Part shown: positions 17,114 to 26,934 of the stretch, one piece after another
Position numbering within the stretch: position 1 is the first letter of the stretch
Layout of the letters: each line of letters starts with the position of its first letter
Source of the DNA: an uncultured Paraprevotella sp.
GTDB lineage: Bacteria; Bacteroidota; Bacteroidia; Bacteroidales; Bacteroidaceae
Direction of reading: 5' to 3'
Assembly: GCA_900548345.1 (NCBI GenBank)
Contig: URKA01000009.1
Span: 1-64,000 of the forward strand
Length of the DNA: 64,000 nucleotides
The notes under the pieces: generated by a model
Seen by the model: the letters and a program-made list of their open reading frames with translations, nothing else
Told to the model about the DNA's origin: nothing
The model's database searches: none
Position numbers and translations under genes: made by a program

Positions 17114-20100
17114 ATGGAAGATTTCGTGCATCTTCATGTGCATACGCAATATTCAATCCTCGATGGTCAGGCGAGCATACAAAGGCTTGTGGATAAGGCT
17201 ATCAAGGACGGTATGCGGGGTATGGCGGTTACCGACCACGGCAATATGATGGGAATCAAGGAGTTCTTTAACTATGTCGGTAAAAAGAACGGTGGGACGA
17301 ACGGAGAGATAAAAGCGTGGAAGAAGCGTATCGCTCTTTTGGAAAAAGGCGAGGATGCCGCTTTGGTAGAATGGAGGGACGGGCAAAAAAAGAAAGCCAA
17401 AGAGGCCGAAGATGCACGGAAACGTGCGGAGGCCAATAACGAGGCTTTGCCCCCCGAAGCCGTCTTTACACCGGAAGAGCAACCAGAGTTTCCTTCTGTA
17501 GACGAGCAGCTTGCTACGGCCCGTGTGGAATTGCAGGCTGCCAGGAAACGTTTGTTCAAGCCGATTTTCGGTTGCGAGATGTATGTGGCTCCCCGGTTAC
17601 AGTCTCAGATGGAGAAGGAGAAAGGCGATGACCGCCGCTATCATTTGGTGGTGCTTGCCAAAAACGAGAAGGGATACCACAATCTGGTCAAGTTGGTTTC
17701 AAAGGCGTGGACGGACGGTTTCTATACCCGGCCTCGTACGGACCGTGTGGAGCTGGAGGCACATCATGAAGGTTTGGTGGTATGTTCCGCATGTATCGCG
17801 GGCGAGGTTCCGCGTAAGATTCTGAACGGGGACCTGGCCGGAGCGGAAGAGGCTATACAATGGTACAAGCGGGTGTTTGGCGACGACTATTATCTGGAAC
17901 TGCAGCGCCATGAGGTGAAAGACCCCACCCAGCGTGCCAACAGAGAGACGTTTCCTTTGCAGCAGAAAGCCAATGCGAGCCTGATGGAACTGGCCCGCAA
18001 GTATGATGTGAAAATGGTCTGCACGAACGACTGCCATTTCGTGGAAGAAGAGGATGCCGAGGCGCATGACCGTCTGATTTGTCTGAGTACGAACCGGGAT
18101 TTGGACGACCCCAAACGTATGCTCTATTCCAAGCAGGAATGGTTCAAGACGCGTGCGGAAATGAACGACATCTTTGCCGACGTGCCGGAAGCCCTTGCCA
18201 ACACATGCAGAATCTGCGACCAGGTGGAGTTTTATACGATAGACCATGCGCCGATTATGCCGAACTTCTCCATTCCCGAAGAGTTCGGGACGGAAGAAAG
18301 CTACCGGCAGAAGTTTACGGATGACGACTTGTTTGAGGAATTTACACGCGATGAAAACGGAAATGTCGTGCTCAGCAAGGAAGCCGCGCAGGATAAGGTG
18401 AACAAATTAGGCGGCTGCGACAAGCTCTACCGTCTGAAGTTGGAAGCGGATTATCTGGCGGATTTAGCCTATCGAGGCGCAGCCAAACTTTATGGCGACC
18501 CGTTGCCGGAACATGTGCGTGAACGCATCAACTTCGAGCTGCATATCATGAAGACCATGGGTTTTCCGGGTTATTTCCTTATTGTGCAGGACTATATCAA
18601 TGCCGCCCGTCACGAATTGAATGTGTCTGTAGGGCCTGGGCGTGGTTCTGCGGCCGGTTCCGCAGTGGCCTATTGTTTGGGAATTACCAAGATTGACCCG
18701 ATTCAGTATGATTTGCTGTTCGAGCGTTTCCTTAACCCGGACCGTATTTCCCTTCCCGATATTGATGTGGACTTCGATGACGACGGGCGTGGAAAGGTGT
18801 TGAGCTGGGTCACGCAGAAATACGGTGAGGAAAAGGTGGCTCATATCATCACCTACGGAACGATGGCCACCAAGCTCGCCATCAAGGACGTGGCCCGTGT
18901 GGAAAGGCTTCCGCTTGATGTCTCGAACGGACTGTGCAAGCTGATTCCCGACCGCTTGCCGGATGATGAGAACGGCAAGGCACGCAAGATGAACCTCTCC
19001 AATGCCATCGCGTGTATTCCGGAGCTGCAACAGGCAGAAGCCTCTTCCGACCGCTTGATGCGCGAGACGATACGCTATGCCAGGATGCTCGAAGGTAACG
19101 TGCGCAATACCGGCGTGCATGCCTGCGGTGTCATCATTTGCCGCGACGACGTGTCCGACTGGGTGCCGGTGAGCACGGCCGATGATAAGGAAACGGGCGA
19201 GAAGCTACGTTGCACTCAGTACGAAGGCTCCGTGATTGAAGACACCGGACTCATCAAGATGGACTTCCTCGGACTTAAGACCTTGTCTATCATCAAGGAG
19301 TGCCAGGTCAACATACAAGACAGTCTCGGTATCGATATAGACGTGGATGTGCTGGATATTACAGATCCGGCCACTTATCGCCTTTATTGCGACGGGCGTA
19401 CCATCGGTACGTTCCAGTTCGAATCGCCCGGTATGCAGAAATACCTGCGCGAGTTGCAACCTTCCACGTTCGAGGACCTTATCGCGATGAATGCCCTTTA
19501 CCGTCCGGGCCCGATGGACTATATTCCCGATTTCATCGACCGTAAACGCGGGCGGAAGCCGGTGGAATATGATATTCCCTGCATGGAGAAATACCTGAAG
19601 GACACATACGGCATCACGGTGTATCAGGAGCAGGTGATGCTTCTGTCCCGTCAGTTGGCGAACTTCACCCGTGGCGAAAGCGACACGCTACGTAAGGCGA
19701 TGGGAAAGAAGCTCATCGAGAAACTGAACCACATGTATCCGAAGTTCATCGATGGAGGAAAGAAGAACGGACACGACCCTAAGATTCTTGAGAAAATCTG
19801 GGCCGATTGGAAAAAGTTCGCTTCGTACGCATTCAATAAGAGCCATGCCACCTGTTATTCGTGGGTGGCCTATCAGACCGCCTTCCTGAAAGCCAACTAT
19901 CCGGCACAATATATGGCGGCCGTAATGAGCCGAAGTCTGGCGAACATCACGGATATTACGAAACTGATGAGCGAATGCAAGGCCATCGGCATCACCACCT
20001 TGGGCCCCGATGTGAACGTCAGCCGCCGCAAGTTCAGCGTGGACGCCGACGGCAACATACGTTTCGGTCTTGGTGCCGTCAAGGGATTGGGGGATGCGGC

Positions 20101-21067
20101 CGTGGATGCCATCGTGAAAGAACGGGAAGCCAACGGGCCTTTCAAAAACATATTTGATTTCGTGCAGCGCGTGCCTACCGGGTCGTGCAAACGCAACAAC
20201 CTGGAGAGCCTGGTGCTGTCGGGGGCGTTCGACTGTTTTGAGGACATCACGCGTGAACAATATTTTGCCGTCAATGCGAAGGGAGAATCTTTTATCGACC
20301 AGTTGGCACGTTACGGTTCGCGGTATCAGACCGACAAGGACACGGCACTCAACTCACTGTTCGGTGCGACCGACATGGTGGAAATCGCCACGCCGGAGAT
20401 TCCCCATGCCGAACCGTGGAGTTCGCTCGAACGCCTGAACAAGGAGCGCGAGCTTGTGGGTATTTACCTCTCGGCCCATCCGCTCGACGATTACGCCATC
20501 ATTCTGCAGGATGTGTGCAACATCCACATGGCCGACCTGAAAGACATGACACCGTATGTCAATATGGACCTGATGCTCGGCGGTATGGTGACAGGCGTAA
20601 GGAAAGGTGTGTCGAAGGCCGGAAAACCATACGGCATCATCACACTGGAAGATTATTCCGGCTCGTTCGAACTGCCTTTGTTCGGGCAAGACTGGCCGAC
20701 GTGGGGCTCATACATGGATGTGGGCAACACGCTTTTCATCCAGGCCAAATGCCAGCCCAGGCAGTGGGACGCCTCCAAACTTGAGTTCCGCATCGGGAAA
20801 ATCGAATTCCTGGCCGATGTGAAAGATACCCTCATCGAGAGTCTGACGCTTACGGTCAACCTGAACGCATTGGACGACGATATGGTGCTTTCGCTGTCGG
20901 ATATGCTGAAGAAATGTCCCGGCCATACGGACCTGTATTTCCAGATACTCGACCCCCTGGGGCAGATGCACCTTACGATGAAATCTAAAGTGGCGAAGGT
21001 GTCAGTTAAAAAGGATTTAATTTCCTATATTCAGAGCAAACCGGAGCTGTCGTATAAAATAAATTAG
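17114..21067 (+). CDS. dnaE: DNA polymerase III alpha subunit
   Basis: Replicative polymerase catalytic subunit, 1317 residues. Visible elements: N-terminal PHP domain (FVHLHVHTQYSILDG), the GPGRGSAAGSAVAYCLGIT palm motif, the catalytic pair D549/D551 in LPDIDVDFDDDGR, the fingers segment with MNALYRPGPMDYIP, the YQEQVMLLSRQLA region, a helix-hairpin-helix part and a C-terminal OB domain (about 1160-1230). Residues about 57-146 form a highly charged Lys/Glu/Ala-rich insertion within the PHP domain. It is longer than the E. coli protein mainly because of this insertion. trxA follows 40 nt later with its own -7 element. Confidence 0.97.
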   Translation: MEDFVHLHVHTQYSILDGQASIQRLVDKAIKDGMRGMAVTDHGNMMGIKEFFNYVGKKNGGTNGEIKAWKKRIALLEKGEDAALVEWRDGQKKKAKEAEDARKRAEANNEALPPEAVFTPEEQPEFPSVDEQLATARVELQAARKRLFKPIFGCEMYVAPRLQSQMEKEKGDDRRYHLVVLAKNEKGYHNLVKLVSKAWTDGFYTRPRTDRVELEAHHEGLVVCSACIAGEVPRKILNGDLAGAEEAIQWYKRVFGDDYYLELQRHEVKDPTQRANRETFPLQQKANASLMELARKYDVKMVCTNDCHFVEEEDAEAHDRLICLSTNRDLDDPKRMLYSKQEWFKTRAEMNDIFADVPEALANTCRICDQVEFYTIDHAPIMPNFSIPEEFGTEESYRQKFTDDDLFEEFTRDENGNVVLSKEAAQDKVNKLGGCDKLYRLKLEADYLADLAYRGAAKLYGDPLPEHVRERINFELHIMKTMGFPGYFLIVQDYINAARHELNVSVGPGRGSAAGSAVAYCLGITKIDPIQYDLLFERFLNPDRISLPDIDVDFDDDGRGKVLSWVTQKYGEEKVAHIITYGTMATKLAIKDVARVERLPLDVSNGLCKLIPDRLPDDENGKARKMNLSNAIACIPELQQAEASSDRLMRETIRYARMLEGNVRNTGVHACGVIICRDDVSDWVPVSTADDKETGEKLRCTQYEGSVIEDTGLIKMDFLGLKTLSIIKECQVNIQDSLGIDIDVDVLDITDPATYRLYCDGRTIGTFQFESPGMQKYLRELQPSTFEDLIAMNALYRPGPMDYIPDFIDRKRGRKPVEYDIPCMEKYLKDTYGITVYQEQVMLLSRQLANFTRGESDTLRKAMGKKLIEKLNHMYPKFIDGGKKNGHDPKILEKIWADWKKFASYAFNKSHATCYSWVAYQTAFLKANYPAQYMAAVMSRSLANITDITKLMSECKAIGITTLGPDVNVSRRKFSVDADGNIRFGLGAVKGLGDAAVDAIVKEREANGPFKNIFDFVQRVPTGSCKRNNLESLVLSGAFDCFEDITREQYFAVNAKGESFIDQLARYGSRYQTDKDTALNSLFGATDMVEIATPEIPHAEPWSSLERLNKERELVGIYLSAHPLDDYAIILQDVCNIHMADLKDMTPYVNMDLMLGGMVTGVRKGVSKAGKPYGIITLEDYSGSFELPLFGQDWPTWGSYMDVGNTLFIQAKCQPRQWDASKLEFRIGKIEFLADVKDTLIESLTLTVNLNALDDDMVLSLSDMLKKCPGHTDLYFQILDPLGQMHLTMKSKVAKVSVKKDLISYIQSKPELSYKIN

Positions 21068-21075
21068 TATATTTG
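21068..21075 (+). promoter_or_regulatory. -7 element before trxA
   Basis: TATATTTG starts one base after the dnaE stop codon and lies 32 nt before the trxA ATG; trxA is probably transcribed independently. Confidence 0.4.
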
Positions 21076-21107
21076 CCTCGCAGTAAAAACATTTAAAACA
21101 TAATACA

Positions 21108-21422
21108 ATGGCATTAGCAATTACAGATTCCAATTTTGAAGAATTACTGGCTTCAGGAAAGCCTATGGTAGTAGATTTCTGGGCTACATGGTGCGGCCCG
21201 TGCAAGAAAATCGGTCCGGACATCGAGGCTTTGGCCGAAGAATATAAGGAACAGGCCATTATCGGCAAGTGCGATGTAGAGGAAAACGATACGCTGGCCA
21301 TGCGTTTCGGTGTGCGCAACGTGCCTACGGTGCTGTTCATCAAGAACGGTGAAGTGGTGGACAAACAAGTGGGCGCAGCTCCCAAGAGCACGTTCGAAAG
21401 CAAACTGCAAGCCATCCTTTAA
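21108..21422 (+). CDS. trxA: Thioredoxin
   Basis: Small cytoplasmic disulfide reductase, 104 residues, with the classic WCGPC active site at 28-32, the cis-proline loop VPT and the FIKNGEVVDKQVGA ending typical of thioredoxins. It has no signal peptide. An acidic small protein gene follows 15 nt downstream. Confidence 0.97.
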   Translation: MALAITDSNFEELLASGKPMVVDFWATWCGPCKKIGPDIEALAEEYKEQAIIGKCDVEENDTLAMRFGVRNVPTVLFIKNGEVVDKQVGAAPKSTFESKLQAIL

Positions 21423-21437
21423 AGTCTTCGTACTGTT

Positions 21438-21776
21438 ATGGACAGCCTGGAACAGGAGCTTCTGCAGGACGCGGAGGACGATGCACGCACGGTAGAGTTC
21501 ATCAAGGCTTATCTGCCGCAAGACCTCAAAGATAAGTTTACAGACGAGGAACTTTATTATTTCCTCGACGTGATTGTGGAATACTATGCCGAGAGCGGTG
21601 TGCTGGATACGGCACCCGACAAGGACGGGTATATTGAAATCGACCAGGAGAAAGTGGTAGACTACATCATCCGTCAGGCGCGCAAGGACAAGATGGGCGA
21701 ATACTCTCCCGAAGACATCATGTGGGTGGTGCAGGGAGAAGCCGAATACGGCGAGACGCTGGACGAAGAAGACTGA
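21438..21776 (+). CDS. Acidic protein of unknown function downstream of trxA
   Basis: A 112-residue, strongly acidic cytoplasmic protein with regular helical character (TVEFIKAYLPQDLKDKF; YYFLDVIVEYYAESGVL). I do not recognise a named domain. It is 15 nt after trxA and ends at a strong terminator, so it is likely part of the trxA transcript; the linkage suggests a conserved Bacteroidales pair but says nothing certain about its role. Confidence 0.7.
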   Translation: MDSLEQELLQDAEDDARTVEFIKAYLPQDLKDKFTDEELYYFLDVIVEYYAESGVLDTAPDKDGYIEIDQEKVVDYIIRQARKDKMGEYSPEDIMWVVQGEAEYGETLDEED

Positions 21777-21799
21777 CCCGTATTGTCATATAGAACGGA

Positions 21800-21847
21800 A
21801 TGCGCCGGAAGTTGCTGGAAAAAAGCAACTTCCGGCGCATTTTTTTG
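21800..21847 (+). terminator. Strong rho-independent terminator after trxA operon
   Basis: A 17-bp perfect stem (21800-21816 with 21824-21840) around a short A-rich loop, followed by seven T. Confidence 0.9.
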
Positions 21848-21867
21848 TGCTGCAGAATGTGCGAAAG

Positions 21868-21931
21868 CGCTCACAGGTGAAGAATCGATTCTTCACCTGT
21901 GAGCGACCGGTTCTTCACCTGTGAGCGTTTT
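21868..21931. repeat. 22-nt-period palindromic repeat array, site 3
   Basis: Three cores centred at 21875.5, 21897.5 and 21919.5: CACAGGTG, CACCTGTG, CACCTGTG. Units extend to TTCTT-core-AGCG. The first two are arranged so that 21868-21905 is a perfect 38-nt palindrome centred on ATCGAT. Confidence 0.9.
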
Positions 21932-21972
21932 CGTCCCTACTAAGTGCAAAATCCGGAGGGTCTCCGGAAGGG

Positions 21973-22383
21973 TTACCATCTGATGAGGCGGCTTCCGTCT
22001 TCCTGTTCCTCGATGGTTACTTTGACAGCCTCTGCGGGCAGGAGTTCCTCTATGAGTTCAGGCCATTCGATAAAGCAAAGCGCACCGCTGTAGAAATAGT
22101 CTTCATATCCCATGTCGTATACTTCTTCGAGTTTTTTGATGCGATAGAAGTCGAAATGGTAAATCAGTTCGCCGCTCGACGAGCGGTATTCGTTGACAAT
22201 GGCGAAGGTGGGGGAGTTGATGACGTCCTCCACGCCGAGACATTCGCATACGGCCTTGATGAACGTGGTCTTGCCTGCACCCATTTTGCCGTACATGGCA
22301 AATACGGTATTGTCTCCCATCGCTTCGATGAAACGGTGTGCGGCGTCATGAATCTGTTGCAGTGAGTGTATTGTAATTTCCAT
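21973..22383 (-). CDS. tsaE: tRNA threonylcarbamoyladenosine biosynthesis ATPase TsaE
   Basis: P-loop ATPase that drives the TsaB-TsaD complex in t6A modification of ANN-decoding tRNAs. The 136-residue protein has the Walker A motif [14 protein letters not shown] (about 30-43), the switch region [10 protein letters not shown] and the ending [13 protein letters not shown] seen across the family. It is last in a co-oriented run that starts at aroA, 15 nt after porX. Confidence 0.95.
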   Translation of the reverse strand: MEITIHSLQQIHDAAHRFIEAMGDNTVFAMYGKMGAGKTTFIKAVCECLGVEDVINSPTFAIVNEYRSSSGELIYHFDFYRIKKLEEVYDMGYEDYFYSGALCFIEWPELIEELLPAEAVKVTIEEQEDGSRLIRW

Positions 22384-22398
22384 AAGACATTTGTGTTT

Positions 22399-23955
22399 TT
22401 AAGTCCTTTTCTTGCTTTGCAGTGTAATGAGCGGAATCAGCATCTCCTCCATGGAGATACCGCCGTGCTGGAACGTGTCGCGATAATAGGACACGTAGTA
22501 ATTATAGTTGTTGGGATAGGCAAAAAAGCTGTCTCCTGAGGCGAAAATGTAAGTCGTGCTCAGGTTGGGTGAAGGCAGATGCGCCTTTTTGGGGTCTTTG
22601 ATTTCAAAGACCTCTTTCGGGTTGTAGTTCAGGTTTTTGCCCAGTTTGTATCTCAGGTTGGTGTTTGTGTTACGGTCTCCGATGACTTTCAACGGGTTTT
22701 TCACGCGGATGCTTCCGTGGTCGGTGGTGATAATCACTTTGTAATCGCTTGCGGCAAGGCTCCGGAAGAGGTCCTTGACTGCCGAATGGCGGAACCAGCT
22801 CAGGGTGATGCTGCGGTAGGCCGCCTCGTTGGACGCCAGTTCGCGCACCATCTTCGATTCGGTTCGCGCGTGTGACAACATGTCGATGAAGTTCAGCACG
22901 ACCACGTTCAGGTCGAACTTTTCCAGTTGCTTGAACTGGCTGACCAGTTTCTCTGCCGTGGCAGAATCGTTGATTTTGCGGTAGCTGAACGTGTTCTTCC
23001 TTCTGAACCGTTCGATCTGTGTGCGGATGAGCGGTTCTTCGTTCAGGTTCTTTCCCTCTTCCTCATCTTCGTCCACCCAAAGGTCGGGGAACATTCCGGC
23101 GATTTCATTGGGCATCAGTCCGGAGAATATGGCGTTGCGCGCATATTGGGTGGCCGTGGGCAGGATGCTGCAATAGATGTCCTCGTCCACGAACTGGAAA
23201 TAGTCGGCCAGCTCTGCACTGATGGTGCGCCATTGGTCATACCTGAAATTATCCAATACGATAAGGAATACCTTTTCGCCTTGGTTAAGCAAGGGGAATA
23301 TCTTCTGCTTGAAGATGTCGGGACTCATCAGCGGACGCCCTTCGGGTTGGGCTATCCATTTCTCGTAGTTTTTCCGGATGAACTTGGCGAATGCCGTGTT
23401 GGCTTCGGTTTTCTGCATGCCCAGCAATTCGTTCATGCTGCTGTCGGTTTCCGAAAGTTCCAGTTCCCAGTACACGAGTTGTTTGTACACTTCTTTCCAG
23501 TCGTTGAAGGTCAGCGAGTCGTTGATTTGCATACCGAGCCGGCCGAAGTCCTGCCGGTAGGCGGTTTGCGTCACTTCCGTGACGATGGCCTTCTTGTGTA
23601 TGTTCTTTTTCAGCGTGAGCAGGATTTGGGTGGGATTGACCGGTTTGATGAGGTAGTCGGCAATCTTTGAGCCGATGGCCTGGTCCATGATGTTCTCCTC
23701 TTCGCTTTTGGTCACCATGACCACAGGGGTGACCGGTGTGATTTCCTTGATGCGTGCCAGGGTTTCCAGACCGCTGAGTCCCGGCATGTTCTCGTCAAGC
23801 AGAATCAGGTCGTAGGTCGTACCGGCACATTTGTCCAATGCGTCCTGTCCGTTGGATGTCGTTTCCACCTCATACCCCTTTTTCTCAAGGAAGAGGATAT
23901 GCGCTTTCAGCAGTTCAATCTCGTCGTCAACCCAAAGCAGTAAACCGTTGCTCAT
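22399..23955 (-). CDS. porX: PorX-type response regulator with PglZ phosphatase domain
   Basis: A two-domain regulator: receiver domain (about 1-120) with phosphoacceptor Asp54 in LILLDENMPG, acidic pocket D10/D11 and Lys in VTKSEEE, a helical linker, and an alkaline-phosphatase-superfamily PglZ domain (about 210-518) with VLDNFRYDQWR and TTDHGSIRV metal-site segments. PorX in Porphyromonas and Flavobacterium controls type IX secretion genes and has nucleotide phosphodiesterase activity. It lies 21 nt after the PorW/SprE-like gene, so these two T9SS-linked genes are adjacent. Confidence 0.9.
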   Translation of the reverse strand: MSNGLLLWVDDEIELLKAHILFLEKKGYEVETTSNGQDALDKCAGTTYDLILLDENMPGLSGLETLARIKEITPVTPVVMVTKSEEENIMDQAIGSKIADYLIKPVNPTQILLTLKKNIHKKAIVTEVTQTAYRQDFGRLGMQINDSLTFNDWKEVYKQLVYWELELSETDSSMNELLGMQKTEANTAFAKFIRKNYEKWIAQPEGRPLMSPDIFKQKIFPLLNQGEKVFLIVLDNFRYDQWRTISAELADYFQFVDEDIYCSILPTATQYARNAIFSGLMPNEIAGMFPDLWVDEDEEEGKNLNEEPLIRTQIERFRRKNTFSYRKINDSATAEKLVSQFKQLEKFDLNVVVLNFIDMLSHARTESKMVRELASNEAAYRSITLSWFRHSAVKDLFRSLAASDYKVIITTDHGSIRVKNPLKVIGDRNTNTNLRYKLGKNLNYNPKEVFEIKDPKKAHLPSPNLSTTYIFASGDSFFAYPNNYNYYVSYYRDTFQHGGISMEEMLIPLITLQSKKRT

Positions 23956-23976
23956 GTCAATGTGTGTTTAATGTGT

Positions 23977-26895
23977 TCAGAATATGATGCCGCCTTCTCC
24001 GTCATCTTCATTGTAATATCCGTCATCTTCTCCACCGTAGCCTTCCGGCTCGTCGTCGGGCGTCCGTATCTCTATCGAGGTCGGTTCGTCCAGACGCAGG
24101 TCTTCGGGCACCTGCAGCGGAGCGAACTTCTCATCGTAGAACGCCTTGTAGTCATCGAAACTGAATGCCGTGCCCAACAACTTGAGGTTGTCTTCCGAGA
24201 TGATGAGCGAACGTATGTTCTTGAGCGTGACGGCCATGTGCGGGTCGGCATATAGCTTTTGCGTGTAGGCGTGTGCTTCGTCATAACTGGCGAATCCCTT
24301 GATTTGCATTCTGGCGATACCGTTCTCTTTGACAATTTCGAGGTCGAAGTTCCGCACGACGAAGTTGGTGAAGTTGTACAGTGCCATTTCATACAGCAGC
24401 TGGTCCTCGTCCAATGTGTTTTCTGGATACGCCAGCAGGAAGACGAAATTACAGATACGTTCGTCGCTGAGTTGCCGTGCTTCCTCGGTCGAGTCGCTTT
24501 GTGCCACGAGGCTCCTCCGGCTCCAGATGTCGCTGGCGTCATATTTCCCGTCACTCAGCGAGCGTCCTTCCTGTATGCCTTTCACGATGTTCTGGGCCAT
24601 TTCCGTCACTTCGTCTTTCGGATATTGCTGTATGACCTCCTTCAGCGTGGTGAGGAAACTGTCGCGCTGTCCCGTGTAAAGTTGGCTCATGGCCTGTACG
24701 AACATGAATTTGGCGCGGTGCGCTCCTTCGGGGAAGTCTGTGGTCGAGGTGGCGTAGTTTCTGAACACCTCCCCGTATTCATCCCTTGTGTAGGCGTTAT
24801 AGGTTGCGGCATACAGTGAATCCTCAATGTGCTTCCCGTTGCGTGCGTACAGTTCGTAGCGGGGATTGGACAGCATGACGGCATAACGGCTTTCCGGGAA
24901 CTCCGTAATGAGCTGTTGTCTGTAATGTGTGGCTTCGGCATCGTTGCCCAGTCTTCCGCTGATGAGAAAGAGGTGGTAATAGGCGTTGTCCTTGTCGGGT
25001 ACGTCGGGGAAATCATTGATGAGGCGTATCAGTGTTCTGCGCGCCAGGGTGAAGTTTTCCAGACGCTCGGATTCAAGGATGCCCGCATGGTAGAGTCCGT
25101 CGCGCAGTATGTCGTTGGATGCTTGCAACTGTTCCTCGCTGAACGGGATTTGCTGCATGTAGTATTCCCTGTGATGGGGGTCTTGTGCCAGCGAGTCGGC
25201 CAGTCGTGCTTTCGCTTCGGCGATGCTGTCGGCCGCGGCGATGCTGTCGGCTTGTGCCAGTTGCAGGCTGTCCATGCCTTCCTCGTCATAGTTATACTCT
25301 TCAAAGTTGCCGTTCCGGTCTTCTTTTTTATGGCTTCTCCGCCAGTTGTCTTCCAAGGGGCGTTTCCCCCAGATTTGGACGAACTGTCGTTTGCCTGCCG
25401 CTACTGCCGTGGGGTTGTAGAAGTACCAGAGTGAGTTTTGTCTGCCCATAGCTCCCGGTGCGCCGCCACGTCCGGCTGCTGCTCCCGGTGTGGGTGATAC
25501 GGGTGCGGAGGGCGTGTTCTGTGCCATTTGCTCATTCATTTCCTTGCGAGCCTCTTCCTTTTCTTTTTTCTTCAAGGCTTCTATGACACGGTCTATCGCG
25601 GCATTGCGTTCGTTTTCGGGCAGTTTGGCCAGTTGTTGCAGGCTGTCCTGCAACTTGACGGCAGAAAGGTGGGGCTCCAGTTCGGTGAGAATTCCTGAGC
25701 GTCGTTCCGCTTCCTTGTAAGCCTCGTGTTCTTTTTCCAGGATGCCGACAACTTCTGCGTAGCAACGTTGTGCGTTGATATAGTCTTCCTTGTCCCAATA
25801 AACTTCGCCGAGGCGCAGGAGCAGAACGGCTTTGGCTATGCCGTTCCGCGTACTTTTCTCAGCTCCTTGCTCGTAGGCTCCTATACAGTGTGCCGTATCC
25901 TTTCGGGCAAGGTACACGTTGCCGATGGCATAATATATCTGGTCCTGATAGTCCTTGTTCTTTTTATTACGTGCCATGCGCTGCAACTTCTTTATTTTCT
26001 TGTTGTAGCTTCCTGTGGTCATGACTTCCGTCTGAAGGATGCGGGCGTTGAAGGCCAGTTCGTATGGAGGATTGGCGCGTATGACCTTCTGGAGCGATTT
26101 ATAGGCTTGGCTGTTCTTTCCGACTTTGTGATAGAGTTGTCCTGCCAGGTAATTCAGGCGTGCGCGTTGCAGTCTGTTTTTCTCGTTCCTGATGGTCTTC
26201 AGCAGGAACGGAAGCGCCTCTTCATATTGTTGGGTCAGGATGAGATAGTCGGTATACGATGCGTTCCGTTCCTTGACGCCTTCGGAAGTGATGCTGTCGC
26301 GCTTCATCTTATTGAAGACATCTTCTGCATCGTACGGCCATTCCAACTCTACATAACATCGTGCCAGCATGGCGCGCGCCACCGACACCACTTCCGGTTG
26401 TCCGGCATACAGGCTTGTGATATAGTTGAATGTCGAGGCGGCTTCTATAAAGTTTCCTTGCCGGAACTGTGCCCGTCCCAACAGAAGCCATGCGTGTTTC
26501 AGGAACGGATTGAATTCTTTCCGTGCCAGGTAGGCTTTCTCTTTGGCACTCTTCCGTTTGTTGGTGTTGCTTTTCGGCCGGACTTTGATGGAGTGTACTT
26601 TAATGGCCTTCTCACTTTTTGTGATGGCGGTCTCGAACTCGGACTTGCCCAATGCTGCGGTCTTCTTGTCGCGGACACTATACATGGGCAGCAAGTCCGT
26701 ATAATTGTCCACGTGTCCTTCCTGTTGTGCCAGTATACCGGCCTTATAGGCTTCGTTGCCGTTGAAGTAAGTGTTGAAACGTGCTGTAAGTGCATGATAG
26801 AAACGGGTGCCCGACGTGTTTTTCTTGGTCGAGCATGAGGCCGTGGCTAACAGCAGTGCGGTGATGCAGGCAATATGTAGTATATTTCTTTTCAA
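23977..26895 (-). CDS. porW: PorW/SprE-like tetratricopeptide-repeat lipoprotein
   Basis: A 972-residue predicted lipoprotein: a hydrophobic leader ends in TASC (Cys22). The body is repeated helix pairs of TPR type (LLLGRAQFRQGNFIEAAST; LLLRLGEVYWDKEDYINAQ), a Pro/Ala/Gly-rich linker near residues 450-480, further TPRs, and an acidic Gly/Asp/Glu-rich tail. PorW/SprE are periplasmic lipoproteins needed for the T9SS motor in other Bacteroidota; the adjacent porX supports the assignment. No other T9SS gene occurs in this window, so its job here is uncertain. Confidence 0.75.
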   Translation of the reverse strand: MKRNILHIACITALLLATASCSTKKNTSGTRFYHALTARFNTYFNGNEAYKAGILAQQEGHVDNYTDLLPMYSVRDKKTAALGKSEFETAITKSEKAIKVHSIKVRPKSNTNKRKSAKEKAYLARKEFNPFLKHAWLLLGRAQFRQGNFIEAASTFNYITSLYAGQPEVVSVARAMLARCYVELEWPYDAEDVFNKMKRDSITSEGVKERNASYTDYLILTQQYEEALPFLLKTIRNEKNRLQRARLNYLAGQLYHKVGKNSQAYKSLQKVIRANPPYELAFNARILQTEVMTTGSYNKKIKKLQRMARNKKNKDYQDQIYYAIGNVYLARKDTAHCIGAYEQGAEKSTRNGIAKAVLLLRLGEVYWDKEDYINAQRCYAEVVGILEKEHEAYKEAERRSGILTELEPHLSAVKLQDSLQQLAKLPENERNAAIDRVIEALKKKEKEEARKEMNEQMAQNTPSAPVSPTPGAAAGRGGAPGAMGRQNSLWYFYNPTAVAAGKRQFVQIWGKRPLEDNWRRSHKKEDRNGNFEEYNYDEEGMDSLQLAQADSIAAADSIAEAKARLADSLAQDPHHREYYMQQIPFSEEQLQASNDILRDGLYHAGILESERLENFTLARRTLIRLINDFPDVPDKDNAYYHLFLISGRLGNDAEATHYRQQLITEFPESRYAVMLSNPRYELYARNGKHIEDSLYAATYNAYTRDEYGEVFRNYATSTTDFPEGAHRAKFMFVQAMSQLYTGQRDSFLTTLKEVIQQYPKDEVTEMAQNIVKGIQEGRSLSDGKYDASDIWSRRSLVAQSDSTEEARQLSDERICNFVFLLAYPENTLDEDQLLYEMALYNFTNFVVRNFDLEIVKENGIARMQIKGFASYDEAHAYTQKLYADPHMAVTLKNIRSLIISEDNLKLLGTAFSFDDYKAFYDEKFAPLQVPEDLRLDEPTSIEIRTPDDEPEGYGGEDDGYYNEDDGEGGIIF

Positions 26896-26934
26896 AGCAA
26901 ATCTCTCCGGTTAAATAACAGGATTTTACGGTTT

